Source: Lachnospiraceae bacterium
GTDB taxonomy: Bacteria > Bacillota > Clostridia > Lachnospirales > Lachnospiraceae
Direction: 5' to 3'
Assembly: GCA_022794255.1 (NCBI GenBank)
Contig: JAAWEL010000065.1
Location: 1 to 64,000 of the forward strand
DNA length: 64,000 nucleotides
The notes beneath the pieces were generated by a model that was not told the origin of the DNA, ran no database searches, and saw nothing but the letters and a program-made list of their open reading frames with translations. Shown here piece by piece: positions 34,891-41,946 of this stretch. The position numbers and the translations under genes are program-made. Positions within the stretch are counted from its first letter, which is position 1. Each line of letters starts with the position of its first letter.

Positions 34891-34961
34891 GCAGGATTAG
34901 TACATTGGTAGTATGTCAGCTTCCCAAGCTGAAGAGGCGGGTTCGATTCCCGTATCCTGCT
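34891..34961 (+). tRNA. tRNA-Gly (anticodon CCC)
   Basis: 71 bases fold as a cloverleaf. The acceptor GCAGGAT pairs with ATCCTGC. The D-stem is GTAC/GTAT. The anticodon stem is TCAGC/GCTGA around loop TTCCCAA, giving anticodon CCC that reads GGG codons. The T-stem is GCGGG/CCCGT around TTCGATT, and the discriminator base is T, as usual for bacterial tRNA-Gly. CCA is not encoded. It has its own promoter and terminator. Confidence 0.95.
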
Positions 34962-34964
34962 CTG

Positions 34965-35000
34965 ATAGCCCTTGTGTATACAAGGGCTATTATTTTTATT
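34965..35000 (+). terminator. Terminator of tRNA-Gly
   Basis: ATAGCCCTTG (34965-34974) pairs perfectly with CAAGGGCTAT (34981-34990), followed by TATTTTTATT. Confidence 0.9.
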
Positions 35001-35080
35001 GACGAATCAGGAGCATGATTTGCCATGGTGTGAACAGCAATAGGAAAACAGCTGGATAGGAATCCTGGTGAAATCCCAAG

Positions 35081-35109
35081 TTGAATTTCCGGACTGAGTG
35101 TGATATACT
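35081..35109 (+). promoter_or_regulatory. Promoter of the 40-residue peptide gene
   Basis: TTGAAT (35081-35086) and TATACT (35104-35109) with 17 bases between, plus a TGA extension directly before the -10 box (extended -10). Confidence 0.75.
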
Positions 35110-35215
35110 AGACAGCAGATGATATACAAATAAGGATGCACAAATAGGCCAGAGTCCGAAGAAAGCCTGATAGAAAAGGGTGGAGAGAAGGCGGATAAGG
35201 TCAGGAGGACACAGA

Positions 35216-35338
35216 ATGGAATTATTGTATTTTATGGGTGGCGTGTTGCTGATTATTATTTTTGCAGTGGTTGCCAGTGTGACGACTGTAGCCAGCACAG
35301 CAGCAGTCATTGCAATGGAGGAGGAAGAAGAGGACTAG
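35216..35338 (+). CDS. 40-residue single-helix membrane peptide with acidic tail
   Basis: ATG with TCAGGAGGA eight bases upstream opens MELLYFMGGVLLIIIFAVVA, a clear membrane helix, continues with SVTTVASTAAVIAM and ends with five Glu and one Asp. I know no family for it. It has its own extended -10 promoter about 107 bases upstream and a terminator after the stop, so it looks like a real independent gene. The acidic tail should lie in the cytoplasm or outside, depending on orientation, which I cannot determine. Confidence 0.7.
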   Translation: MELLYFMGGVLLIIIFAVVASVTTVASTAAVIAMEEEEED

Positions 35339-35376
35339 GGTTAAAAACCGGACCGTTTTTCTGATTCAGACCAAAA

Positions 35377-35414
35377 GGCCGGCAGCTTCCAGAGGGGAAA
35401 GCTGTCGGCTTTTT
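35377..35414 (+). terminator. Terminator after the 40-residue peptide gene
   Basis: GCCGGCAGCTT (35378-35388) pairs with AAGCTGTCGGC (35399-35409), one pair being G-T, followed by five T. Confidence 0.8.
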
Positions 35415-35430
35415 ACATTATGGAATGCTT

Positions 35431-35670
35431 TTAAGACAGGAGAAACTCCTCCACAAATATTTCTTTGATATTTTCCCACCGCAGAGCGATAAGAGAACCA
35501 TGGATGCGGTAAGCTCCCATGCCTCTGGAAACAGGTTTTAAAATGCAGTACAGAGTTTCATTGGGACGAAAGCCTGCCAATGCGAGCTTTTGCTTCATGC
35601 AGGGTTCGCTGGCAATCCATACGATCCGAAGATGCTGGCCAGACTTTGCATAGCTAAGAGGAAGAACCAT
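35431..35670 (-). CDS. FeoA-domain protein
   Basis: A 79-residue protein with the FeoA pattern: a start like MVLPLSYAKSGQHLRIVWI, a central LALAGFRPNETLYCILKP and a late GSLIALRWENIKEIFV. FeoA is a small SH3-like protein that normally assists the iron transporter FeoB, but no feoB is near. It may be a stand-alone FeoA-type regulator. A GGCAGCTCCT stretch lies just before the start, with no strong ribosome site. A noncoding region with four hairpins lies upstream. Confidence 0.7.
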   Translation of the reverse strand: MVLPLSYAKSGQHLRIVWIASEPCMKQKLALAGFRPNETLYCILKPVSRGMGAYRIHGSLIALRWENIKEIFVEEFLLS

Positions 35671-35931
35671 AGGAGCTGCCTTTAATATCAGATGTTGTAT
35701 TCAGTATATGAAAAAGAGGGATTTTATGTGCAGAGAGGAACAAAAGACAGAAAACCCACCGAGGGGTCGGTGGGTTTCTGCATTACTTTTGGGAATGGTA
35801 GGTATACAAATAAAAGAAAATGGTTTTAGGGGGGCCTGCCAGAATCGCTTCTGGCAGGTATGAGTATGAAAAAGCTTTACAATTTCAAGTGTAAACTTGA
35901 AACAAAGGCTCATTATCCTATCGGATAATGT

Positions 35932-35960
35932 ATTTAAAGTATAAAAAATATTTGTGTCAA
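35932..35960 (-). promoter_or_regulatory. Candidate promoter towards the FeoA-like gene
   Basis: On the minus strand a perfect TTGACA (35955-35960) stands 17 bases before TTAAAT (35932-35937). If used, transcription would start inside the fourth hairpin and the other three would lie in a leader of about 250 bases before the FeoA-like gene. Confidence 0.4.
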
Positions 35961-36014
35961 AAATGTGTCTCCATAATAAAAAAACTATAAACAAAATAAA
36001 AAATAAAAAAACCC

Positions 36015-36043
36015 TTTCAAAATAGGCTATATTTGTATATAAT
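36015..36043 (+). promoter_or_regulatory. Promoter of mreB
   Basis: TTTCAA (36015-36020) and TATAAT (36038-36043) with a 17-base spacer, about 120 bases before the gene. The leader has no striking structure. Confidence 0.6.
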
Positions 36044-36164
36044 AAAGAAATGTTACAGGGAAAAGATCTGTGACGTTTCCTAATAAATATACGATTGATA
36101 TTGGAAATATTGTAAATACTTAAAGTAATGGAAATGGAAGGAACAAACAGGAGGAAAAACAAGA

Positions 36165-37169
36165 ATGTTAGTGTCCAATGATATTGGAATTGATTTAGGT
36201 ACAGCAAGTATTTTAGTATATATCAAAGGTAAGGGCGTGGTGCTGAAGGAGCCGTCTGTAGTTGCCATTGACCGGGATTCCAGCAAGATCATGGCGATTG
36301 GCGAGGAGGCCAGATTGATGATCGGCAGAACACCGGGCAATATTATTGCCATACGTCCTCTGCGCCAGGGGGTTATCTCTGATTACACAGTGACAGAGAA
36401 GATGCTGAAGTATTTTATTACAAAGGCAGTGGGAAAGAGGACCTTGCGCAAGCCGAGGATTGCTGTCTGTATTCCTAGTGGAGCTACAGAGGTGGAGCGG
36501 AAGGCTGTGGAGGATGCAACCTACAATGCAGGAGCCAGAGATGTTGCTATCATTGAGGAGCCGGTGGCGGCGGCTATTGGGGCTGGAATCGATATTTCCA
36601 AGGCTTGCGGAAATATGATTGTGGATATTGGCGGAGGTACAGCAGACATCGCAGTGATCTCTCTGGGAGGTCCGGTGGTGAGCACATCCATTAAAGTAGC
36701 AGGAGATGATTTTGATGAAGCGTTGGTTCGTTATATGAGGAAGAAACATAATCTTCTGATTGGTGAGCGAACAGCAGAGGAGATCAAGATTAATATCGGT
36801 GCTGCGTACAGAAGACCAGAGGTATTGACAATGGAGGTCCGTGGCCGGAATCTGGTGACAGGCCTGCCCAAAACCATTGTGGTGACCTCGGATGAGACTT
36901 TAGAGGCCTTAAGAGAACCGGCAATGCAGATTGTGGATGCAGTACACAATGTATTGGAGAGGACTCCGCCAGAGTTGGCGGCAGATATCTTTGACCGGGG
37001 GATTGTTATGACTGGCGGTGGTGCGCTGCTCAACGGTCTGGACCAGCTGATTGAGGAGAAGTCAGGGATTACAACCATGGTAGCTGAGGATCCCTTGACT
37101 GCTGTGGCGATTGGCACAGGGAAGTTTATTGAGTTCCAGCATGGGGATGTTAGGGCTCGTGAGTATTGA
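36165..37169 (+). CDS. mreB: MreB/Mbl-type actin homologue
   Basis: Bacterial actin that guides lateral wall synthesis. The 334 residues include the phosphate-binding GIDLGTASILVY (about 6-17), DIGGGTADIAVISLGG (about 156-171) and the adenosine motif TGGGALLNGLDQLI (about 284-297). ATP-dependent filament formation at the membrane is the family function. No mreC, mreD or pbp gene follows, so this is the lone form, as is common for Mbl. GGAGGA precedes the start. A terminator separates it from recD2. Confidence 0.93.
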   Translation: MLVSNDIGIDLGTASILVYIKGKGVVLKEPSVVAIDRDSSKIMAIGEEARLMIGRTPGNIIAIRPLRQGVISDYTVTEKMLKYFITKAVGKRTLRKPRIAVCIPSGATEVERKAVEDATYNAGARDVAIIEEPVAAAIGAGIDISKACGNMIVDIGGGTADIAVISLGGPVVSTSIKVAGDDFDEALVRYMRKKHNLLIGERTAEEIKINIGAAYRRPEVLTMEVRGRNLVTGLPKTIVVTSDETLEALREPAMQIVDAVHNVLERTPPELAADIFDRGIVMTGGGALLNGLDQLIEEKSGITTMVAEDPLTAVAIGTGKFIEFQHGDVRAREY

Positions 37170-37183
37170 GAGGGATGAGGGTG

Positions 37184-37220
37184 GCTCCGCACCGGGAAAG
37201 GCGCGGAGCTTTATTTTTAT
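37184..37220 (+). terminator. Terminator of mreB
   Basis: GCTCCGC (37184-37190) pairs with GCGGAGC (37203-37209), followed by TTTATTTTTAT. It lies upstream of the chosen recD2 start and argues against the longer open frame that begins at 37111. Confidence 0.8.
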
Positions 37221-37239
37221 ATTGACAGGTGGCGTGGAC

Positions 37240-39489
37240 ATGGCAACAGTTAAAGGGTATGTGGAGAAGATCAAGTTCAGGAATGAGGATAATGGATATT
37301 CTGTATTAAGCTTAGGCTATGAGGGACAGGATTATGTGCTGGTTGGGACATTTCCTTATATTAGTGAAGGAGATCTGGTTGAGGCCAAAGGACGGATGGT
37401 GGAGCATCCGATTTATGGCGAGCAGCTTCAGGTAGAGGAGTACGAGCTGAAATCACCAGAGGATACGGCTTCTATGGAGAGGTATCTGGGATCTGGAGCT
37501 ATCAAAGGGGTGGGGGCTGCTTTGGCGGCACGGATTGTACGGCGGTTTAAGGCGGATACCTTTCGTATTATTGAGGAGGAGCCGGAGCGATTGACAGAGG
37601 TGAAGGGTATCAGTGAAAAGCTGTCCCGGTCTATCAGTGAGCAGATGGAAGAAAAAAAGGAGATGCGCCAGGCTATGATGTTCCTTCAGGAGTATGGGAT
37701 ATCTATGAATTTGGCTTTGAAAATTTATCAGGAGTATGGGCAGCATTTGTACGGGATCATCAAGGAGAATCCCTATAAACTGGCGGATGATATTCAGGGA
37801 GTCGGATTTAAAATGGCAGATGAGATTGCTCAGCGGGTGGGAATCCTGATGGATTCTGATTTTCGGATCCGCAGCGGTATTTTTTATTGTCTGCTTCAGT
37901 CAGTGGTAAATGGTCATACCTATCTACCTCAGAAAGAGCTGTTAAAAAATGCTTCCGAACTTTTGCGGGTAGATCCGCAGATTATGGAAAAGCACTTGAT
38001 GGATCTTCAGATGGAAAAAAAGATTGTGGTAAAAACAGGGGAAGGACAGGAGGAAGAAAACCTTTCCCAGCGCCATATTTATGCATCCCAGTATTACTAT
38101 ATGGAGTTAAATACAGCCCGGATGCTGCACGATTTGAATATTCGGGGGAGTGAGCCGGTGGAGGATATTCACAGAAAGCTGGAGCAGATCTGTAATGAGG
38201 AAGGGATTGAGGCAGATGAGATGCAGATTCAGGCAGTGACACAGGCAGTCAACAGTGGGCTGCTCATTATCACTGGTGGGCCGGGAACGGGAAAGACTAC
38301 TACAATCAATACGATTATCCGCTATTTTGAGCAGGAAGAGATGACTATTTTGCTGGCAGCACCTACGGGAAGGGCAGCAAAACGGATGACAGAGGCTACA
38401 GGTTATGAGGCCAAAACAATCCACCGGCTTTTAGAATTGAATGGGATGCCAGATGATGACGGAGGCATTGGGGGAATGCATTTTGAGCGAGGAGAGGAGA
38501 ATCCGCTGGATGCAGATGCGATTATTATAGATGAGACATCCATGGTTGATATTTATTTGATGCATGCTTTGCTAAAGGCGGTGTCCCCGGGAACCCGCCT
38601 CATTTTGGTGGGTGATGTAAACCAGCTCCCCAGTGTGGGGGCAGGTAATGTGCTGCGAGATATGATTGAATCAGAATGCTTTTCAGTGGTACGGCTCAAC
38701 CGGATTTTCCGACAGGCGGCAGAGAGCGATATTATTGTCAATGCTCACAAGATCAATGGAGGAGAGTCCGTTTTATTGGGGAAGAAAAGCCGGGATTTCC
38801 TTTTTATCCGGGGAGAGCAGCCAGATGCGATTATCCGGTCTATGATTACCCTGGTTAAGGACAAGCTGCCGGGATATGTCCATGCAGACTCTTTTGATAT
38901 TCAGATTATGACACCTATGCGGAAAGGGGCGCTGGGGGTGGAGCGGCTGAACAGCATTTTGCAGGAACATCTAAACCCTAAATCCCCCTCTAAAGCGGAG
39001 AAGGAGTCTGGTGGAATGGTTTACCGGGTTGGAGACAAGGTAATGCAGGTCAAAAACAATTATCAGACCCAATGGGAGGTGCGGGGGTTACATGGGACTG
39101 TATCAGATACCGGAACAGGGGTGTTTAATGGCGATATTGGAATCATACGAGAGATCAATACCTTTTCGGAGGAGCTGACCGTGGAGTTTGATGAGGGGCG
39201 GATGGTGGACTACGGATTTCGACAGCTGGAGGAGCTTGAGCTGGCTTATGCCATTACGATACATAAATCTCAGGGAAGTGAATACCCGGCAGTAATCATT
39301 CCGGTTCATTCAGGCCCTCGTATGCTAATGACCCGAAACCTGATCTATACTGCTGTCACCAGAGCCAGGGCCTGTGTCTGTCTGGTTGGTATTCCGGATA
39401 TGTTTCAGAAGATGGTGGATAATGAGGTGGAGCAAAAACGCTATACCGGATTAAAGGAACGGATTCGGGAGATTATGGAGTACCTTTAA
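37240..39489 (+). CDS. recD2: RecD2-type ATP-dependent helicase
   Basis: SF1B 5'-3' DNA helicase of 749 residues from ATG 37240 (MATVKGYVEKIKF), the normal family start. The N-terminal OB-like part is followed by helix-hairpin-helix repeats (about 90-200). Walker A is GGPGTGKTTT near residue 347, Walker B IIIDETSMVD near 428, and the late AYAITIHKSQGSEYP near 670 is the last helicase motif. RecD2 lacks RecBC partners and is linked to repair and mismatch tolerance. The ribosome site is weak (AGGTGG). comF-type gene follows after 18 bases. Confidence 0.92.
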   Translation: MATVKGYVEKIKFRNEDNGYSVLSLGYEGQDYVLVGTFPYISEGDLVEAKGRMVEHPIYGEQLQVEEYELKSPEDTASMERYLGSGAIKGVGAALAARIVRRFKADTFRIIEEEPERLTEVKGISEKLSRSISEQMEEKKEMRQAMMFLQEYGISMNLALKIYQEYGQHLYGIIKENPYKLADDIQGVGFKMADEIAQRVGILMDSDFRIRSGIFYCLLQSVVNGHTYLPQKELLKNASELLRVDPQIMEKHLMDLQMEKKIVVKTGEGQEEENLSQRHIYASQYYYMELNTARMLHDLNIRGSEPVEDIHRKLEQICNEEGIEADEMQIQAVTQAVNSGLLIITGGPGTGKTTTINTIIRYFEQEEMTILLAAPTGRAAKRMTEATGYEAKTIHRLLELNGMPDDDGGIGGMHFERGEENPLDADAIIIDETSMVDIYLMHALLKAVSPGTRLILVGDVNQLPSVGAGNVLRDMIESECFSVVRLNRIFRQAAESDIIVNAHKINGGESVLLGKKSRDFLFIRGEQPDAIIRSMITLVKDKLPGYVHADSFDIQIMTPMRKGALGVERLNSILQEHLNPKSPSKAEKESGGMVYRVGDKVMQVKNNYQTQWEVRGLHGTVSDTGTGVFNGDIGIIREINTFSEELTVEFDEGRMVDYGFRQLEELELAYAITIHKSQGSEYPAVIIPVHSGPRMLMTRNLIYTAVTRARACVCLVGIPDMFQKMVDNEVEQKRYTGLKERIREIMEYL

Positions 39490-39507
39490 AAGGAGGAATA
39501 TTGCCAA

Positions 39508-40272
39508 TTGACGGATATAAGAGGAATCAGAATAATAAAGGAGGCAGCAAGTAGTCTTACAGCCAGTGCGGTGGATCTTTTATTTCCTCGCCGGTGCCCG
39601 GTTTGTGGAGAAATCGTGGAGCCGGCGGGACAGTGGATCTGTCCCTCCTGTCTGGTCTTATTGTCTCCTGTAAAGCCGCCTGCCTGCCAAAAATGCGGCA
39701 AGGAAGTTGTGGGGGAGGAGACAGAGTATTGCTCGGACTGCAGCCGTCACAGAAGGTCCTTTGCATCTGGCAGGGCACTTTTTAATTATAACGAGGCTGC
39801 CCGCGGGTCTATGGCGGCGATCAAGTATAAAAATAAGCGGGAGTATTTGGATTTTTATAGTGGGACCATGGCATATCGTTTCGGAAAGCAGATAAAGATG
39901 TGGAATCCGGATGTGCTGATCCCTGTTCCGGTTCACCCATCCCGCAGGCGGCAGCGGGGATATAACCAGGCGGAAGAGCTGGCAAGGCGGCTGGGAAAGC
40001 AGTGGGGGATACCGCTGGACTCAAGGATTCTGATCCGCAACAAAAAAACTATGCCACAGCGGGATTTGACGCCGAAAGAGCGGCTGAAAAATTTGCAGCA
40101 GGCATTTGGGCTTCATCCATCCTGCTGCCGAAAGGCTGTTCCCCGGTGTGTGGTGCTGATCGATGATATCTATACAACGGGAAGTACCATCGAGGCATGT
40201 ACCCAGGTATTGAAGGCAGCAGGAGTGGAGGAAATCCACTTTTTGACGATTTGTATTGGCTGCGGAAAGTAG
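39508..40272 (+). CDS. ComF-family phosphoribosyltransferase-like protein
   Basis: A 254-residue ComF-type protein. The N-terminal AVDLLFPRRCPVCG and later CPSC, CQKCG and CSDC form zinc-binding pairs. The C-terminal half has the PRPP-binding VVLIDDIYTTGSTIEAC (about 213-229). In competent bacteria ComF helps DNA uptake; in Clostridia the role is not settled. The start is a TTG at 39508, eleven bases after AGGAGG. It follows recD2 closely, likely in one transcript. Confidence 0.88.
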   Translation: MTDIRGIRIIKEAASSLTASAVDLLFPRRCPVCGEIVEPAGQWICPSCLVLLSPVKPPACQKCGKEVVGEETEYCSDCSRHRRSFASGRALFNYNEAARGSMAAIKYKNKREYLDFYSGTMAYRFGKQIKMWNPDVLIPVPVHPSRRRQRGYNQAEELARRLGKQWGIPLDSRILIRNKKTMPQRDLTPKERLKNLQQAFGLHPSCCRKAVPRCVVLIDDIYTTGSTIEACTQVLKAAGVEEIHFLTICIGCGK

Positions 40273-40282
40273 AAAGCAGGGA

Positions 40283-40792
40283 TTATTGCTGGCAGAATAC
40301 AATGATTTGATCGGGTGTGGTCTGGGCCGGAATGCTGCGGGTGGTGGCGCTGTAGATTACCAACAGTAGTTTCCCCGACAGAGAGCCGCCAAAGGGCTGA
40401 CCATTAGGCAGCATGACTCTGGTTTGATTGGAGATATTCAGGCGAAGGGTATCATCGGAATTGGTAAGTTGGTGACTGTTGGCCAGATAGGTGAACCTAT
40501 CAAGAGCAGCATAGGTGCCGGCGGAGGTGGGGACGATTACCACAGCATGGTACAGGGGTGGATAGATCATAGGCACTGGGGCCAGGAGAGAATAAAAGCA
40601 GGTTATCTGATCCCCTGTTCTTAAGGGCCGGCTGTTTAAAACATAGGTTGAACCGCTGACTGTAATGTGGGTCAGGCCCTGATCCATGGTCTGAAGTGTA
40701 AGGCGCAGGGTGCCGCAGTCTTGCGGGACGAAAGGAGCATCCTGCCATTGGATTTGGAGAATTGTACCAGTTGTAGGTGTGTATTGAGACAT
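40283..40792 (-). CDS. Unrecognised 169-residue protein, beta-rich
   Basis: I do not recognise this protein. It has no signal peptide, membrane helix or catalytic motif that I can see. It is rich in Thr, Ser, Gln and Pro, with alternating hydrophobic residues (for example HAVVIVPTSAG and KLLLVIYSATT), which suggests an all-beta fold. GGAGGC precedes the ATG. It converges with the ComF-type gene with only ten bases between. Its upstream region holds a sequence resembling a sigma-K promoter, so a role in sporulation is possible but unproven. Confidence 0.65.
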   Translation of the reverse strand: MSQYTPTTGTILQIQWQDAPFVPQDCGTLRLTLQTMDQGLTHITVSGSTYVLNSRPLRTGDQITCFYSLLAPVPMIYPPLYHAVVIVPTSAGTYAALDRFTYLANSHQLTNSDDTLRLNISNQTRVMLPNGQPFGGSLSGKLLLVIYSATTRSIPAQTTPDQIIVFCQQ

Positions 40793-40819
40793 AAAAGCCT
40801 CCGAAACAGTTGTTGCTAA

Positions 40820-40849
40820 TAGTATATGAATTTTTTGGGGTGCTGTTTC
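40820..40849 (-). promoter_or_regulatory. Possible mother-cell (sigma-K-like) promoter
   Basis: On the minus strand GAAAC (40845-40849) stands 16 bases before CATATACTA (40820-40828), which fits the sigma-K pattern AC-16/17-CATAnnnTA. TATACT inside it could instead be a sigma-A -10 box, but the -35 is then poor. Confidence 0.35.
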
Positions 40850-40995
40850 AGGTAGGAATGGTATTTTACTAAATATTTCTCAGTGGTTCGCCATGGTTAC
40901 TGGTTCACCTCCGGCCAATCACTTCGCTGATTAACAGAGAGCCAGTACTAAAATCAAAACATGGAAAAACAGAGGAAACCGGCCGTATATAGGGA

Positions 40996-41024
40996 TTGAC
41001 GTGGTAAAAAAAGGAGATTAAAAT
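40996..41024 (+). promoter_or_regulatory. Promoter of the repeat lipoprotein gene
   Basis: TTGACG (40996-41001) and TAAAAT (41019-41024) with a 17-base spacer, about 46 bases before the start. Confidence 0.65.
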
Positions 41025-41069
41025 AAGTATCAGAGAAAAAGATAACAGAATTTTTGGGAGGAAGTACTG

Positions 41070-41867
41070 ATGACAAAGAGGCAAGTAGGCTTAATTTTGG
41101 GGGTTGTGATTTTGACGGCGGGTTGCGTTCCGGCAAATACGGAGGTGTTATCCAGCGAAGAGGCAGTGGAAACCAGCGCTTTAGAGAGTGCAGAAGAGAC
41201 ACATGAGGTTTCTGAGAAGGCCTCAGATAAGGAGAGCGAAGCTTCTTATAAGGAGACTGAGGAATCTCTTAAGGCTGCAGAGGAATCATTAAAGGCCATG
41301 GAAGAATCCCTTAAGGCTGCAGAGGAATCATTAAAGGCAGTGGAAGAGTCCATGGAGGCAGGAAAGGATAATGAATATTCTATGGTGGTTAAGGAACCGG
41401 AAAAATATTTAAAAAAACAGGTGCAGTTTTCCGGGACAATCATACGTTCAGCATCCGTTGGCTCCACATCTGTACAGATTGTGCTGGCTGTAAATGGGGA
41501 TGAGGAGAATAAAGCAGTAGGCGAGTACAAGAGAAGTATTGTGGATACCAGCCTGGTAGTGGGAGATGAGATAACCCTTTCAGGGGAGTTCCAGGGATTG
41601 ATTCGCTATCGGATGCAGACAGGAGGAGCCGAGAGTCTTCCCACAATCAATATTGAAAAGATTGATAATATAGTCAGGGCAGAGCCAGAGACACAGGCAG
41701 CGATTCCTTTTTCTATGCCGAATCCAGCGGAAACTGCTACAAGTGAGCCTTCTATAGCTCCGGACCCTCATGCAGAGGAAAAGGGATCTGACACAGGTGA
41801 GAACATAACAGAAGAAGAGCCGACAGTCCAAAAGGCACCAGTTATCTCTGCAGGACAAGAAAAATAG
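41070..41867 (+). CDS. Lipoprotein with heptad repeats and an OB-fold-like domain
   Basis: Of 265 residues, the signal peptide ends in LTAGC (Cys near residue 18), so it is lipid-anchored outside the membrane. Residues about 20-60 are acidic and Ser/Glu-rich. Residues about 64-98 hold five tandem seven-residue repeats (EESLKAA type), predicted as a helix. The folded part (about 105-205), with VKEPEKYLKKQVQFSGTI and GDEITLSGEFQG, looks like the OB-type domain seen in Clostridia lipoproteins. The tail is again acidic and Pro-rich. Function unknown; the repeats may be a spacer that lifts the domain off the membrane. GGGAGG precedes the ATG. Confidence 0.75.
   Translation: MTKRQVGLILGVVILTAGCVPANTEVLSSEEAVETSALESAEETHEVSEKASDKESEASYKETEESLKAAEESLKAMEESLKAAEESLKAVEESMEAGKDNEYSMVVKEPEKYLKKQVQFSGTIIRSASVGSTSVQIVLAVNGDEENKAVGEYKRSIVDTSLVVGDEITLSGEFQGLIRYRMQTGGAESLPTINIEKIDNIVRAEPETQAAIPFSMPNPAETATSEPSIAPDPHAEEKGSDTGENITEEEPTVQKAPVISAGQEK
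41259..41363 (+). repeat. Five tandem 21-base repeats inside the lipoprotein gene
   Basis: Units start at 41259, 41280, 41301, 41322 and 41343 and encode EESLKAA, EESLKAM, EESLKAA, EESLKAV and EESMEAG. Units 1 and 3 and units 2 and 4 are most alike, which suggests duplication of a 42-base pair of units. Confidence 0.9.
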
Positions 41868-41876
41868 CGGAAAAAT

Positions 41877-41918
41877 TAAATCCGCCGTGGCTAAAGCTAT
41901 TTGGCCATGGCGGATTTT
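41877..41918. terminator. Terminator between the lipoprotein gene and yhaN
   Basis: AAATCCGCC pairs with GGCGGATTT, and an inner TGGC pairs with GCCA. TTTT follows on the plus strand and TTTAAT on the minus, so it may serve both convergent genes. Confidence 0.7.
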
Positions 41919-41946
41919 ACAGTTATATTCATAATAACTGAACAGA

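Larger units (their letters stand above)
35671..36164. other. 494-base noncoding region with four perfect tetraloop hairpins
   Basis: Four exact inverted repeats, each closing a four-base loop: 35752-35777 (11-base arms, AAACCCACCGA), 35835-35858 (10-base arms, CCTGCCAGAA), 35883-35902 (8-base arms, TTTCAAGT) and 35911-35930 (8-base arms, CATTATCC). The rest is very AT-rich. The region separates divergent genes, the FeoA-like gene (minus) and mreB (plus). No open frame with a ribosome site was found. Confidence 0.75.

Noticed and set aside
35036-35180. Sequence resembling parts of a cobalamin riboswitch (GGTGAAATCC, ACTG, AGTCCGAAGA in order)
   Set aside because: A well-formed promoter (TTGAAT-17-TATACT with extended -10) lies in the middle of it, so a full riboswitch could not be transcribed as one leader, and the closing B12-box is incomplete.
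34996-35310. 104-codon open frame on the minus strand with hydrophobic stretches
   Set aside because: It is antisense to the 40-residue peptide gene, which has the better ribosome site, promoter and terminator.
37111-37239. Longer N-terminus for RecD2 from 37111
   Set aside because: It would overlap mreB and span the mreB terminator; the family start is MATVKGYVEK at 37240.
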